From positions 868,001 through 932,000 of the forward strand of contig NZ_CP065546.1 of assembly GCF_015999545.1 (NCBI RefSeq): a stretch of DNA of 64,000 bases. The letters are read 5' to 3'. Positions within the stretch are counted from its first letter, which is position 1. Every line of letters begins with the position of its first letter. A program made the position numbers and the translations under genes. This document shows positions 18,018 to 25,238 of the stretch, in pieces. This DNA is from Lysinibacillus sp. JNUCC-52 (GTDB taxonomy: Bacteria > Bacillota > Bacilli > Bacillales_A > Planococcaceae). The notes under the pieces were generated by a model that was not told where the DNA came from, made no database searches, and worked only from the letters and a program-made list of their open reading frames with translations.

Positions 18018-18764
18018 CTATAAGCCACGGCCACCGTCAACATGTAATGTTGTGCCTGTCACCATTGTTGATGTATCTGATAGTAAATAATTTACTGCAC
18101 CTGCTATATCAGTTGGATTGACTAAACGGCCAAGTGGCACTGATTGGATAAAGACATCTTGCTTTGTTTGCTCTGCATCTGCACCTTCTGCTGTAAACTG
18201 TGCTAACATCTGTGTATTCGCTGGTCCTGGATGAATTGTATTAACACGAATTTGATGTGATGCAAGCTCAATCGCCAGCCCACGCGTAAAGCTTTCCGCC
18301 GCTCCTTTTGAAGCAATATAAACCTGCAAGCCAGGACGGGGACGCACTGCCGAAATGGATGCAATCGTCACAATCGAGCCTTTTTTTCGCTCCTTCATAT
18401 AAGGAACAACGGCCTTCGTTGTTATAAATAAACTTTTCACATTTACGTCCATAAGTCGATTCCACTCATCCATTGTTACTTGCTCAATTGGCGTCGCAGC
18501 CTGAGCAATACCTAGTGCATTGACGAGCCCATCAATTCGTCCATATTTGGCGTAAACTTCGTGGAAAATCGTCTGAATGCTTTCTTCTTGCAAAACATTG
18601 ACCTCGAATTTTTGTAAAGATTCATGCGCTAGATCAGCAAGTGAGGCAACTGATAGATCAATGCCGATTACAATATTTCCTTGCTCAAGCTGATCTTGAA
18701 TAATCGCTTTCCCCATGCCTCCCCCAGCACCTGTCACAATAATAACTCGCTGCGCAACTGCCAT
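18018..18764 (-). CDS. Short-chain dehydrogenase/reductase
   Basis: The 248-residue protein has the classical SDR pattern: TGAGGGMG at residues 11-18 (NAD(P) binding), NALG near 82-85, catalytic S136, Y149 and K153 (YxxxK), and a PG motif after the active site. D36 at the end of the second strand suggests NAD preference. The GTG nine bases upstream of the ATG is also possible, but the ATG at 18764 is preferred. It starts within the stop region of the upstream dehydrogenase gene. It likely interconverts an alcohol and a ketone or aldehyde in the same pathway as the neighbouring aldehyde dehydrogenase. Confidence 0.9.
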   Translation of the reverse strand: MAVAQRVIIVTGAGGGMGKAIIQDQLEQGNIVIGIDLSVASLADLAHESLQKFEVNVLQEESIQTIFHEVYAKYGRIDGLVNALGIAQAATPIEQVTMDEWNRLMDVNVKSLFITTKAVVPYMKERKKGSIVTIASISAVRPRPGLQVYIASKGAAESFTRGLAIELASHQIRVNTIHPGPANTQMLAQFTAEGADAEQTKQDVFIQSVPLGRLVNPTDIAGAVNYLLSDTSTMVTGTTLHVDGGRGL

Positions 18765-18765
18765 C

Positions 18766-19848
18766 TTACACACCCCTAGCTGTTTGATTTATGTTAACAA
18801 GCGCCTGACAAATTGCATCCCCCATTTGTGAGGTAGATGCCCGTCCTCCAATATCCGCTGTTTTCACGATACCTTCTTTTAACACCGCTTCAATCGCTGA
18901 AACAACACGTTTCTCTGCGTCTGATCTCCCAATATGCCCAAGCAATAATGCAAGAGACCAAATTTGTGCAATCGGATTGGCAATCCCTTTCCCCGCAATA
19001 TTAGGAGCGGAACCATGCACTGGCTCGAACATCGATGGAAACTCCTTTTCAGGATTCAAATTTGCCGAAGGAGATAATCCAAGCCCACCAACAATCGCGG
19101 AGCCCAAATCCGATAATATGTCCCCAAATAAATTGGATGCCACTACAACTTCAAAATCTTGAGGACGCTCTACAAAATAAGCCACTAATGCATCAATATA
19201 AATAGATTCTAGCTTTAATGGCGGCGAAGTTTGCGTAACAATATGTTTAGTATGCTCATCCCAAAATTTCATGGAATGAATAATGGCATTTGATTTCGTT
19301 GCACTCGTAATTTTCGACTTGCCATATTTACTGGCATAATCACATGCTGCTTGTACGATTTTTTCAACACCGAGCCGTGTCATAATTGTATTTTGAATCG
19401 CCATTTCTTGTGGCTGGTTATGATACATATGGCCCCCGCTATTGGAATATTCACCTTCTGTATTTTCACGAAAAATAACCATATCAATGTCCTTACCATT
19501 TGCAAGAGGTGACACAATTCCTTGTAGTGATTTGACTGGTCTGAAATTCACATATTGCTGGAATTGCTTACGTATTGGCATAATAAATTCCCACACTGTC
19601 ACATCATCTGGTACACGTGCATCACCAATGGCACCGAATAATATCGCATCATAGTTCTTTAATGTTGTAAGTGCATCTTTTGGCATCATTGAACCGTGTT
19701 GGACGTAATAATCAGAGCTCCACGGAAAAATGGTTGTTTCAATTTGTAAAGTTGGGTCATCCACCTTTAGTTGTTCGAGCACTTTTAACGCTTCCACCAT
19801 GACTTCCTTGCCTATACCATCACCTGGAATAACAGCGATTTTGACCAT
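18766..19848 (-). CDS. Isocitrate/isopropylmalate-type dehydrogenase, tartrate/D-malate subgroup
   Basis: The 360-residue protein begins VKIAVIPGDGIGKEVM and has the metal-binding stretch DALVAYFVERPQDFEVVVASNLFGDILSDLGSAIVGGLG (about residues 219-257) and the nucleotide-binding PVHGSAPNIAGKGIANP. MPIRKQFQQYVNFRPV near 88-103 and NTEGEYSNSGG suit the tartrate dehydrogenase/D-malate dehydrogenase subgroup better than LeuB. It oxidatively decarboxylates 2-hydroxy acids with a 3-carboxylate. Its ATG overlaps the upstream stop by one base (TAATG), implying coupled translation. No leu genes are near, so a catabolic role is more likely. Confidence 0.85.
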   Translation of the reverse strand: MVKIAVIPGDGIGKEVMVEALKVLEQLKVDDPTLQIETTIFPWSSDYYVQHGSMMPKDALTTLKNYDAILFGAIGDARVPDDVTVWEFIMPIRKQFQQYVNFRPVKSLQGIVSPLANGKDIDMVIFRENTEGEYSNSGGHMYHNQPQEMAIQNTIMTRLGVEKIVQAACDYASKYGKSKITSATKSNAIIHSMKFWDEHTKHIVTQTSPPLKLESIYIDALVAYFVERPQDFEVVVASNLFGDILSDLGSAIVGGLGLSPSANLNPEKEFPSMFEPVHGSAPNIAGKGIANPIAQIWSLALLLGHIGRSDAEKRVVSAIEAVLKEGIVKTADIGGRASTSQMGDAICQALVNINQTARGV

Positions 19849-21077
19849 TACGCTTCACCTGCTAAAAACTTTAATGCCGCTAAACGGTAAATGGCCGTTG
19901 TTTCTGCGAGTTCTTCAATATCGACATACTCATCAATTTGATGTGGAATTTCACGATCACCTGCTCCTACTGTTACGATTGGTACACCATGCACATGAAG
20001 GAAAGTACCATCCGTTGCACCTGGCACACCGTTATAAATCGGCTCTTTTTGCGTCACTTCTGCCACTGCCTCGTAAATAGCTTGTACAACTGGCTCTTCT
20101 TTCGCAGTAGCGGTTGCTGGGCGATTATCAAGTACAGTAAGCTCCACTTTAAAGTCTGGATCATCTGCTTGTAGTCGTTGAATAATGGCATCAATTTTAC
20201 TTAGTAATTCATCATGCTTCTGTGCTGGTACGGTGCGAATATCAAGTGTCGTCATACAATGATCTGGAATAACATTAATTTGCGCATCCCCTTTCACAGG
20301 AGCGCGTAAAATCGTTGGCGTAATCGATGGCCAGTTGAGCATTGGGTCTTTCCCTAATCGTGCTTGCTCTTCTTTTTCTAACTTTTCAAGCTCCACAATC
20401 AAGCGTGCCATCCGCCAATTCGGATTAATGCCGCTCCATGAAATCGCACCATGCGCCATTTTGCCGAAAATATCGACCTGTAATCGAATAGCACCACGCT
20501 GTGCAATGCATACATTGTTTTCCTGCGGCTCACAAATAATCGCTCCATCTACGCCATCTGCCCAGCCATTGAGGATAAAATGTTTAATGCCAAGCATAAG
20601 CCCCTCTTCATCACACGGGATACATAAAATAATTTTGCCTGTAAATTCCTCATCGTCTAGTAACAATGACTGACAAGCAGTAATCATACATGCGAGATTC
20701 CCTTTTGTATCATTTGTCCCTCGACCATACATACGCCCATCAATGATTTCAGCTCCGAACGGATCATAAGTCCATGCCTCACGATTGCCTTCGGTTACGA
20801 CATCTGTATGCCCTTCAAATAGTAAGGTTTTTCCTGGCTTCCCCGAATCAATAATGCCAATAACATTCGGTCTGCCAGGTACAACTTCCTCCACAAATGT
20901 TTCAATACCGATATCACTTAAATATTGTGCGACGTAATTGGCTACTTCCTGTTCATTGCCATGAGGATCATTTTCGCGATAGACACTTTCGATACGAACG
21001 AGCTTTTGTGTTAAGGCAATAACGGTTTCCCGATCCCGTTGATACGTTTCCGATGTCTTTATAGTTGGTTCAAGCAT
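19848..21077 (-). CDS. M20 family metallopeptidase (ArgE/DapE type)
   Basis: The 409-residue protein has the di-zinc M20 site: H90 and D92 in FEGHTDVV, bridging D123 in GRGTNDTKGN, catalytic E157 and metal E158 in PCDEEGL, and a late histidine in GDREIPHQIDEY. The dimerisation insert lies around residues 190-300. Members deacylate N-acyl amino acids or cleave short peptides and carbamoyl amino acids. It is the first gene of the ten-gene operon; AAAGGAGG lies before the ATG. A possible promoter with TTAACC and TACAAT spaced 16 nt lies about 50-75 bp upstream. Confidence 0.9.
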   Translation of the reverse strand: MLEPTIKTSETYQRDRETVIALTQKLVRIESVYRENDPHGNEQEVANYVAQYLSDIGIETFVEEVVPGRPNVIGIIDSGKPGKTLLFEGHTDVVTEGNREAWTYDPFGAEIIDGRMYGRGTNDTKGNLACMITACQSLLLDDEEFTGKIILCIPCDEEGLMLGIKHFILNGWADGVDGAIICEPQENNVCIAQRGAIRLQVDIFGKMAHGAISWSGINPNWRMARLIVELEKLEKEEQARLGKDPMLNWPSITPTILRAPVKGDAQINVIPDHCMTTLDIRTVPAQKHDELLSKIDAIIQRLQADDPDFKVELTVLDNRPATATAKEEPVVQAIYEAVAEVTQKEPIYNGVPGATDGTFLHVHGVPIVTVGAGDREIPHQIDEYVDIEELAETTAIYRLAALKFLAGEA

Positions 21078-21258
21078 GTATGAAGCCTCCTTTATATTAG
21101 AAAATATTTACAATCCATATTTTCATATTGTATATTTACTAATATATTGGTTAAATTGATAATCATTCATAGAATCCCATGAAGTTTTTTGCTACTATCC
21201 ATATGGAAAAATAAGGTGTAACGATGGCAATCTACAAAAAAAAACGTCGCCCAAATAG
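21078..21258. other. Leader and promoter region of the ten-gene operon
   Basis: AT-rich, with a weak minus-strand promoter candidate (TTAACC, 16 nt, TACAAT) near 21115-21150. No open frame, operator palindrome or cre site was found. Confidence 0.35.
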
Positions 21259-21307
21259 AAAACACTCACCTAAACTCTGTGAGCTCAACGTTTTGGGTGA
21301 GTGTTTT
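21259..21307. terminator. Bidirectional hairpin between two minus-strand units
   Basis: A 12-bp stem (21259-21270 with 21296-21307), extended internally by AAAC and GTTT, is flanked by A runs on the left and TTTT on the right. In the minus direction it ends the 22115-21348 gene. Confidence 0.75.
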
Positions 21308-21347
21308 GCTTGTTTATAATTTACGGATTTGAAAACCTACTATTTAC

Positions 21348-22115
21348 TTAACTCCCAGCTAATAAATAGTACTCATACTTAGTAAAGTCCATTTTATGCT
21401 TGATGTTCTTTTGGAAAAACTTCGCATTATCCTCTGTAATTTTGTAAGAGCCTGTGACTGGATGAATAGAAGAGAGTTGAAAAATAGTTCGCAACTCCTC
21501 TAAAGACATATCTTTCAATATTTCACTATCTTCGATTATTGTTTCTCCAGGAAAGCTCCATGCCACTTCTCGAATAACATTTTTTTCAGAAAGATAATAC
21601 GGCGATATCATTTGTTCTACAAAAAGTCTCTGCTCGCTCGCAAATTGTATCGCTTCCTGTTGTATGCTATTAGCACCAATAAATAGATAATAGTCATAAC
21701 CGAGATGGACAAAGAAATCCTCAGTAATCAGTTGACAATAAATATACTCTCTCAGCGCCATTTTACAGACAATCGGAATTTGTTCAATGGTTACTAGCAT
21801 ATCTTCTGCCAATGGAATTGTCTCAAACGATGAGTCATATAAAGGCGAAGTTTTATCCACGTTACTCAAACCATACGTTTCAAGATGAATGAGTCGTACG
21901 CTCTCAATTTGATAAACCTCAAGAAATTTCATCACCGTATCGACATATGCTTTCTCGACCTGTAAATAGTCGTCTATCGTTAATATTTCTCCAAGAAAAG
22001 ATTTTCCAATTTCTGAAGCACTTGTCCACTCATCCCTCAAATAATGTCCTTCTGCATTTCGATAAGCAGGATTGTATTTTGTAATCCGCCATTGATAGTC
22101 GATATCTCTATGCAC
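21348..22115 (-). CDS. Protein of unknown function, possibly immunity-like (DUF7683-like end)
   Basis: I do not recognise the whole protein. Starting at the GTG at 22115 it has 255 residues; this start is chosen because GGAGGTG lies 9 nt upstream, whereas the ATG at 22133 has no ribosome binding site. The N-terminal part (YQWRITKYNPAYRNAEGHY, DEWTSASEIG) looks like families found as orphan immunity genes in Bacillus. The last 70 residues (SLEELRTIFQLSS, VTGSYKITEDNAKFF, DFTKYEYYLLAG) resemble DUF7683. No signal or membrane segment. It is a single gene ending at a terminator. Both similarity statements are memory-based and tentative. Confidence 0.55.
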   Translation of the reverse strand: MHRDIDYQWRITKYNPAYRNAEGHYLRDEWTSASEIGKSFLGEILTIDDYLQVEKAYVDTVMKFLEVYQIESVRLIHLETYGLSNVDKTSPLYDSSFETIPLAEDMLVTIEQIPIVCKMALREYIYCQLITEDFFVHLGYDYYLFIGANSIQQEAIQFASEQRLFVEQMISPYYLSEKNVIREVAWSFPGETIIEDSEILKDMSLEELRTIFQLSSIHPVTGSYKITEDNAKFFQKNIKHKMDFTKYEYYLLAGS

Positions 22116-22262
22116 AGATAGATGCACCTCCATTTTTAAATTTTTAATTAGATATTATCAAAAACCAATCTCCAATTCTTTTAAAAACAGCATCAAAAGT
22201 AGCTAATTTAATAGTGTTATTTTTTAAATGTTCTACCTTGTCGGTTACTGCTCGCCTACACC

Positions 22263-22679
22263 CTATTTACCTCTATTATCTAAAATATCTTGAATCGTAT
22301 AGTCTGCTAGCACAGATTGAAACGTTTTTTCCGCTTTCGCAATAATCATGGAAATAAAACGTTCCGAACCAGTAGATGGCACTGACCAATAAGGTGTTTC
22401 ATTGTCATTGCCGAGCACGCTATAAATATCTTGCATCGTAATTTGCGCTGGTGCTTTATTAAGGCAATAGCCACCATAGCGTCCACTATGCGCCTGTACA
22501 TAGTCTTGTTCTGCAAGCTTCGCAAGAATTTTTCTGACGAATGTCGCATCCTCCCCTAGCGTTTCCGCAATAACATTACTTTTTAGTAGTTCATTCGATT
22601 CCGCCATTAGGACGATTGCTCGTAATGCCACATGGAACCATTTTGGCCCAAGGTCACCCGATTGGATAAGTAGTTGCAT
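22263..22679 (-). CDS. Rrf2 family transcriptional regulator
   Basis: From the ATG at 22679 (GGAGGAG site upstream) the protein has 138 residues. The winged helix-turn-helix covers residues about 10-65, with SNVIAETLGEDATFVRKILAKLAEQDYVQAHSGRYGGY and the wing glycine pair. Only one cysteine is present, in GGYCLNK, so the three-cysteine iron-sulfur site of IscR/NsrR is absent; it is nearer the YwnA/CymR-like group. It is divergent from an esterase gene, with a perfect 14-bp inverted repeat between them, the likely operator for both genes. Confidence 0.88.
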   Translation of the reverse strand: MQLLIQSGDLGPKWFHVALRAIVLMAESNELLKSNVIAETLGEDATFVRKILAKLAEQDYVQAHSGRYGGYCLNKAPAQITMQDIYSVLGNDNETPYWSVPSTGSERFISMIIAKAEKTFQSVLADYTIQDILDNRGK

Positions 22680-22744
22680 TGTCACTCCTCCAATTTTCAA
22701 AATACTCTATTTTTTCATTTGACATCTCTTACCCATTGTACTAT

Positions 22745-22778
22745 ATTTTAATTGTGATATTTTAATCACAATTAAAAT
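22745..22778. promoter_or_regulatory. Rrf2 operator: perfect 14-bp inverted repeat
   Basis: ATTTTAATTGTGAT at 22745-22758 is repeated as its exact complement at 22765-22778 around a 6-bp spacer. The repeat overlaps a plus-strand promoter candidate (TTGTGA at 22752, TAAAAT at 22773-22778) and abuts a minus-strand TACAAT (22735-22740). It should let the Rrf2 protein control both itself and the esterase. Confidence 0.8.
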
Positions 22779-22805
22779 GATAGCGTTTTCAAAAATAAGG
22801 AGGGC

Positions 22806-23771
22806 ATGCAATTGGAAAATCGAGTACATCCTGAGTTAACAACATTCTTATCCGCTATGCAGGAACTAAATTTAACAAGAGAGAATATTGCTGAATCACG
22901 TAGTGTCATGAATGAAGCGCTTGGCAGCGAAGAAGTAAAAATGGAAAACGTTACAACGACAGAACGCTATATTAGTAGTCCTAACGGGGCACCAGATGTG
23001 CGTATTCGAATTTACGAACCGACTGAAAAATATGGCACGTTGCCTGCTATTTTGTATATCCACGGCGGCGGTTTTATCATTGGGTCTATCGAAATGTTTG
23101 ATGCAAGTTGTCAGATGCTTGTTTCACAATTAGATTGTGTGGTCGTTTCAGTTGGCTATCGCTTAGCACCCGAACATCCTTATCCTGCTGGTGTAGAAGA
23201 TTGTTATACTGCACTTGAATGGGTAGCGGCAAATGCTGATGAATTAGGTATTGATTTAACACGTCTTGCTGTCCATGGCGCAAGTGCTGGAGGCGGATTA
23301 ACTGCTGCTGTTTCACTCTTGGCTCGGGATCGAAAAGGACCTAAAATTGCTTTCCAAATGCCACTGTATCCAATGATTGATAATCGTTGTATTTTACCTT
23401 CAAATGACGAAATTACAGATGCTAGAGTATGGAATGGTCCACAAAATCATCAAGCATGGGAAATGTATTTAGGGCCAAATTACGCTGTTGATGCGCCTAT
23501 TTATGCGGCTCCTCTTCATGCAGAGGATTATAGCAATCTTCCTCCTACGTATACATTTATAGGAGATTTAGATCCATTCCGTGATGAAACAATCGAATAT
23601 ATTGCGAGACTAACAAAGGCGGGTGTACCGACAGAATTCCATCTATATCCAGGGTGCTTCCATGGCTTTGAGCACATGGTCCCTCAAGCAGAAATTAGTC
23701 AACGCGCAATTGAAAATTATATGTATGCCTTTAAAAGAGCTTTTGAAAAAGCGGTTTCACCTACTACTTAA
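22806..23771 (+). CDS. Alpha/beta hydrolase, HSL-type esterase
   Basis: The 321-residue enzyme belongs to the hormone-sensitive-lipase group: oxyanion motif HGGG at residues 86-89, nucleophile S160 in HGASAGG, aspartate D256 in GDLDPFRDE and histidine H286 in CFHGFEH. It would hydrolyse short acyl esters in the cytoplasm; no signal peptide is present. The ATG at 22806 lies only one base after AAGGAGGG, so the in-frame TTG at 22812, eight bases after the site, may be the real start (319 residues). It is divergent from, and probably repressed by, the Rrf2 regulator. Confidence 0.9.
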   Translation: MQLENRVHPELTTFLSAMQELNLTRENIAESRSVMNEALGSEEVKMENVTTTERYISSPNGAPDVRIRIYEPTEKYGTLPAILYIHGGGFIIGSIEMFDASCQMLVSQLDCVVVSVGYRLAPEHPYPAGVEDCYTALEWVAANADELGIDLTRLAVHGASAGGGLTAAVSLLARDRKGPKIAFQMPLYPMIDNRCILPSNDEITDARVWNGPQNHQAWEMYLGPNYAVDAPIYAAPLHAEDYSNLPPTYTFIGDLDPFRDETIEYIARLTKAGVPTEFHLYPGCFHGFEHMVPQAEISQRAIENYMYAFKRAFEKAVSPTT

Positions 23772-23774
23772 CTA

Positions 23775-23921
23775 ATCAGCGATTCTGAGGAATTTATCGG
23801 CGATTTCCAAGGTTCTATCGGCGATTACTGATGTTTTATCGGCGATTCGAATGGCTCTATCGGCGTTTCCTGATGTTTTATCGGCGATTCGCATGGCTCT
23901 ATCGGCGATTTCAAAATCAAC
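23775..23921. repeat. Seven tandem copies of a 21-bp unit
   Basis: Units begin at 23775, 23796, 23817, 23838, 23859, 23880 and 23901, each starting ATCGGCGATT (first copy ATCAGCGATT, fifth ATCGGCGTTT) followed by about 11 variable bases. Alternating units share endings such as TGATGTTTT and ATGGCTCT, so a 42-bp higher-order period is visible in the middle. The minus strand is open through the array and would encode a seven-residue repeat around IAD(K/R). Confidence 0.9.
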
Positions 23922-23940
23922 CAATCCAACATTTCTGCCG

Positions 23941-23990
23941 TTGCTGTCCGTTGCGGGCGGGGCATTCCTCGGGCACACCGTTAGCCGCAG
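23941..23990 (-). repeat. Dispersed GC-rich repeat, copy A
   Basis: Read on the minus strand, it aligns (roughly 70 percent by eye) with 54316-54365: both run from CGGCT(A/T)AC through a GAGG/GCGG-AA block to CGGACA and CAA. It is GC-rich against an AT-rich background, like the dispersed intergenic palindromes of Bacillaceae. It lies downstream of the esterase gene and the tandem repeat. Confidence 0.6.
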
Positions 23991-24056
23991 GAGTAGCCGA
24001 CTTTGCTACCATCAACTATAAAAGAATCACGTTCCTTTCTATATCAAGACAACTAA

Positions 24057-24082
24057 AAGAGCATCTAAGTTTAGATGCTCTT
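24057..24082 (-). terminator. Terminator of the ypgQ-yfmR-cvfC unit
   Basis: AAGAGCATCTAA (24057-24068) and its complement (24071-24082) form a 12-bp stem; on the minus strand it is followed by TTTTAGTTGT. Confidence 0.75.
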
Positions 24083-24101
24083 GCGAATATTTTTTATGCT
24101 A

Positions 24102-25226
24102 TTATTGCTGACGTGATTCCGTCATTTGCTTCCATACAGAGCCTTTTGCCTCTTCACCTTGTTCGATTCGAGCAATGGCCATTTTCACTTGAAGCTTCAC
24201 TTCAAACTCTTTATCTTCTTCAGCTGCCTTTAACGCTGGTAATGATTGCTCTGTTCCTACTTCATACAAATACATCGCTGCGCGCCAACGAACAAGCTTA
24301 TTTTTATCTTGCAATGCTTGTTGCATCGCCTCTTCAAATTCTACCAAGCCTAGGTCACTCATACAGTCTCCCGCAGTACGGCGCACGGCTGCACTTTTAT
24401 CGTGTAATGCTTTTTCCAAATACGGTACAACTGCTACATCTTCTATCATGCCTAAGTAAACGGTTGCTAGGCGACGAATAGACATTTGTTCATCTTGTAG
24501 CGCTAAATCTAATAGTGGTAAGTCATCTAGCTCTGGGTCTGCCATTTGGTCAAGTAATTGGAAACGCTTTTCCCATTCTGGCTGTTGGAACTGCTCGACC
24601 GTTATTTTTAATTTAGCAGGCTTTTGGTATACCTTCTCTGTATCATTAATCGTTGCAACAATGTCAGCTAGACGTTGTGCTGAAAAGGTTACATCAATTT
24701 CCTGTTTGACCGCTTCAGCAATTTCCTCAAGCTCGCCATAACGAACACCGTAGTCAATCCATTTACGTTGGAAAATATAGTTTTCATCGACATCTGATTC
24801 AATAATTTTATTGAAAGCATCGACAAAACGGTCACCACAGCTCACACGGTATTCACGTTGGTTATCAAACACCTTTACTTGCAATGGCACCTGCTTGTAA
24901 AACTGTACATGGACATATACTTCGCCATAAAATTCATTGGCAATTTGTATATCGCTAGCTTCAGTAACATCCTCGCCTAATACTTGTCGAATGCTCGATA
25001 AAATACTTTCCCATGCGTATTTTGCATTTCGTTCAACTGCAAAGAAATCAGCTACATGATAAACACCTTTAACCCCCTCAATGGCTAAAATAGCTGCCGC
25101 TTCCCCAGTAGCTTCGTCTTTATTATCCTTTGTAAAGTTAAAGCTTTTGCCAAACGGTAACTCCGTATCGACAATAATTTTCATAGAATTAGGACTTGGT
25201 GTCGGCTCAATTGTAAGTATTTTCAT
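24102..25226 (-). CDS. cvfC: Conserved virulence factor C family protein (YpgR/CvfC), NifU-N plus HEAT repeats
   Basis: The 374-residue protein has the YpgR/CvfC architecture: an N-terminal Nfu-type scaffold domain (residues about 1-90, beginning MKILTIEPTPSPNSMKI, with GVKGVYHVADFFAVER), a second related middle region, and HEAT-like repeats from about 225 to the end (MSIRRLATVYLGMIED, SAAVRRTAGDCMSDLG, NKLVRWRAAMYLYEVG). The staphylococcal CvfC was named for a virulence phenotype; its biochemical role is unclear. It has a GGAG site before the ATG and follows yfmR by 12 bp. In B. subtilis ypgR sits next to ypgQ, and here ypgQ lies just beyond yfmR. Confidence 0.85.
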   Translation of the reverse strand: MKILTIEPTPSPNSMKIIVDTELPFGKSFNFTKDNKDEATGEAAAILAIEGVKGVYHVADFFAVERNAKYAWESILSSIRQVLGEDVTEASDIQIANEFYGEVYVHVQFYKQVPLQVKVFDNQREYRVSCGDRFVDAFNKIIESDVDENYIFQRKWIDYGVRYGELEEIAEAVKQEIDVTFSAQRLADIVATINDTEKVYQKPAKLKITVEQFQQPEWEKRFQLLDQMADPELDDLPLLDLALQDEQMSIRRLATVYLGMIEDVAVVPYLEKALHDKSAAVRRTAGDCMSDLGLVEFEEAMQQALQDKNKLVRWRAAMYLYEVGTEQSLPALKAAEEDKEFEVKLQVKMAIARIEQGEEAKGSVWKQMTESRQQ

Positions 25227-25238
25227 ATTATACGCTCC

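Noticed and set aside
22144-22262. Minus-strand open stretch of about 38 codons just before the 22115 gene, considered as a toxin remnant
   Set aside because: It has no start, is AT-rich and shows no recognisable toxin features; the evidence is weaker than for the remnant at 55070-55231.
23775-23921. Regular short repeats considered as a CRISPR array
   Set aside because: The units are contiguous 21-mers with partly conserved remainder, not repeats separated by unique spacers of similar length, and no cas genes are present.
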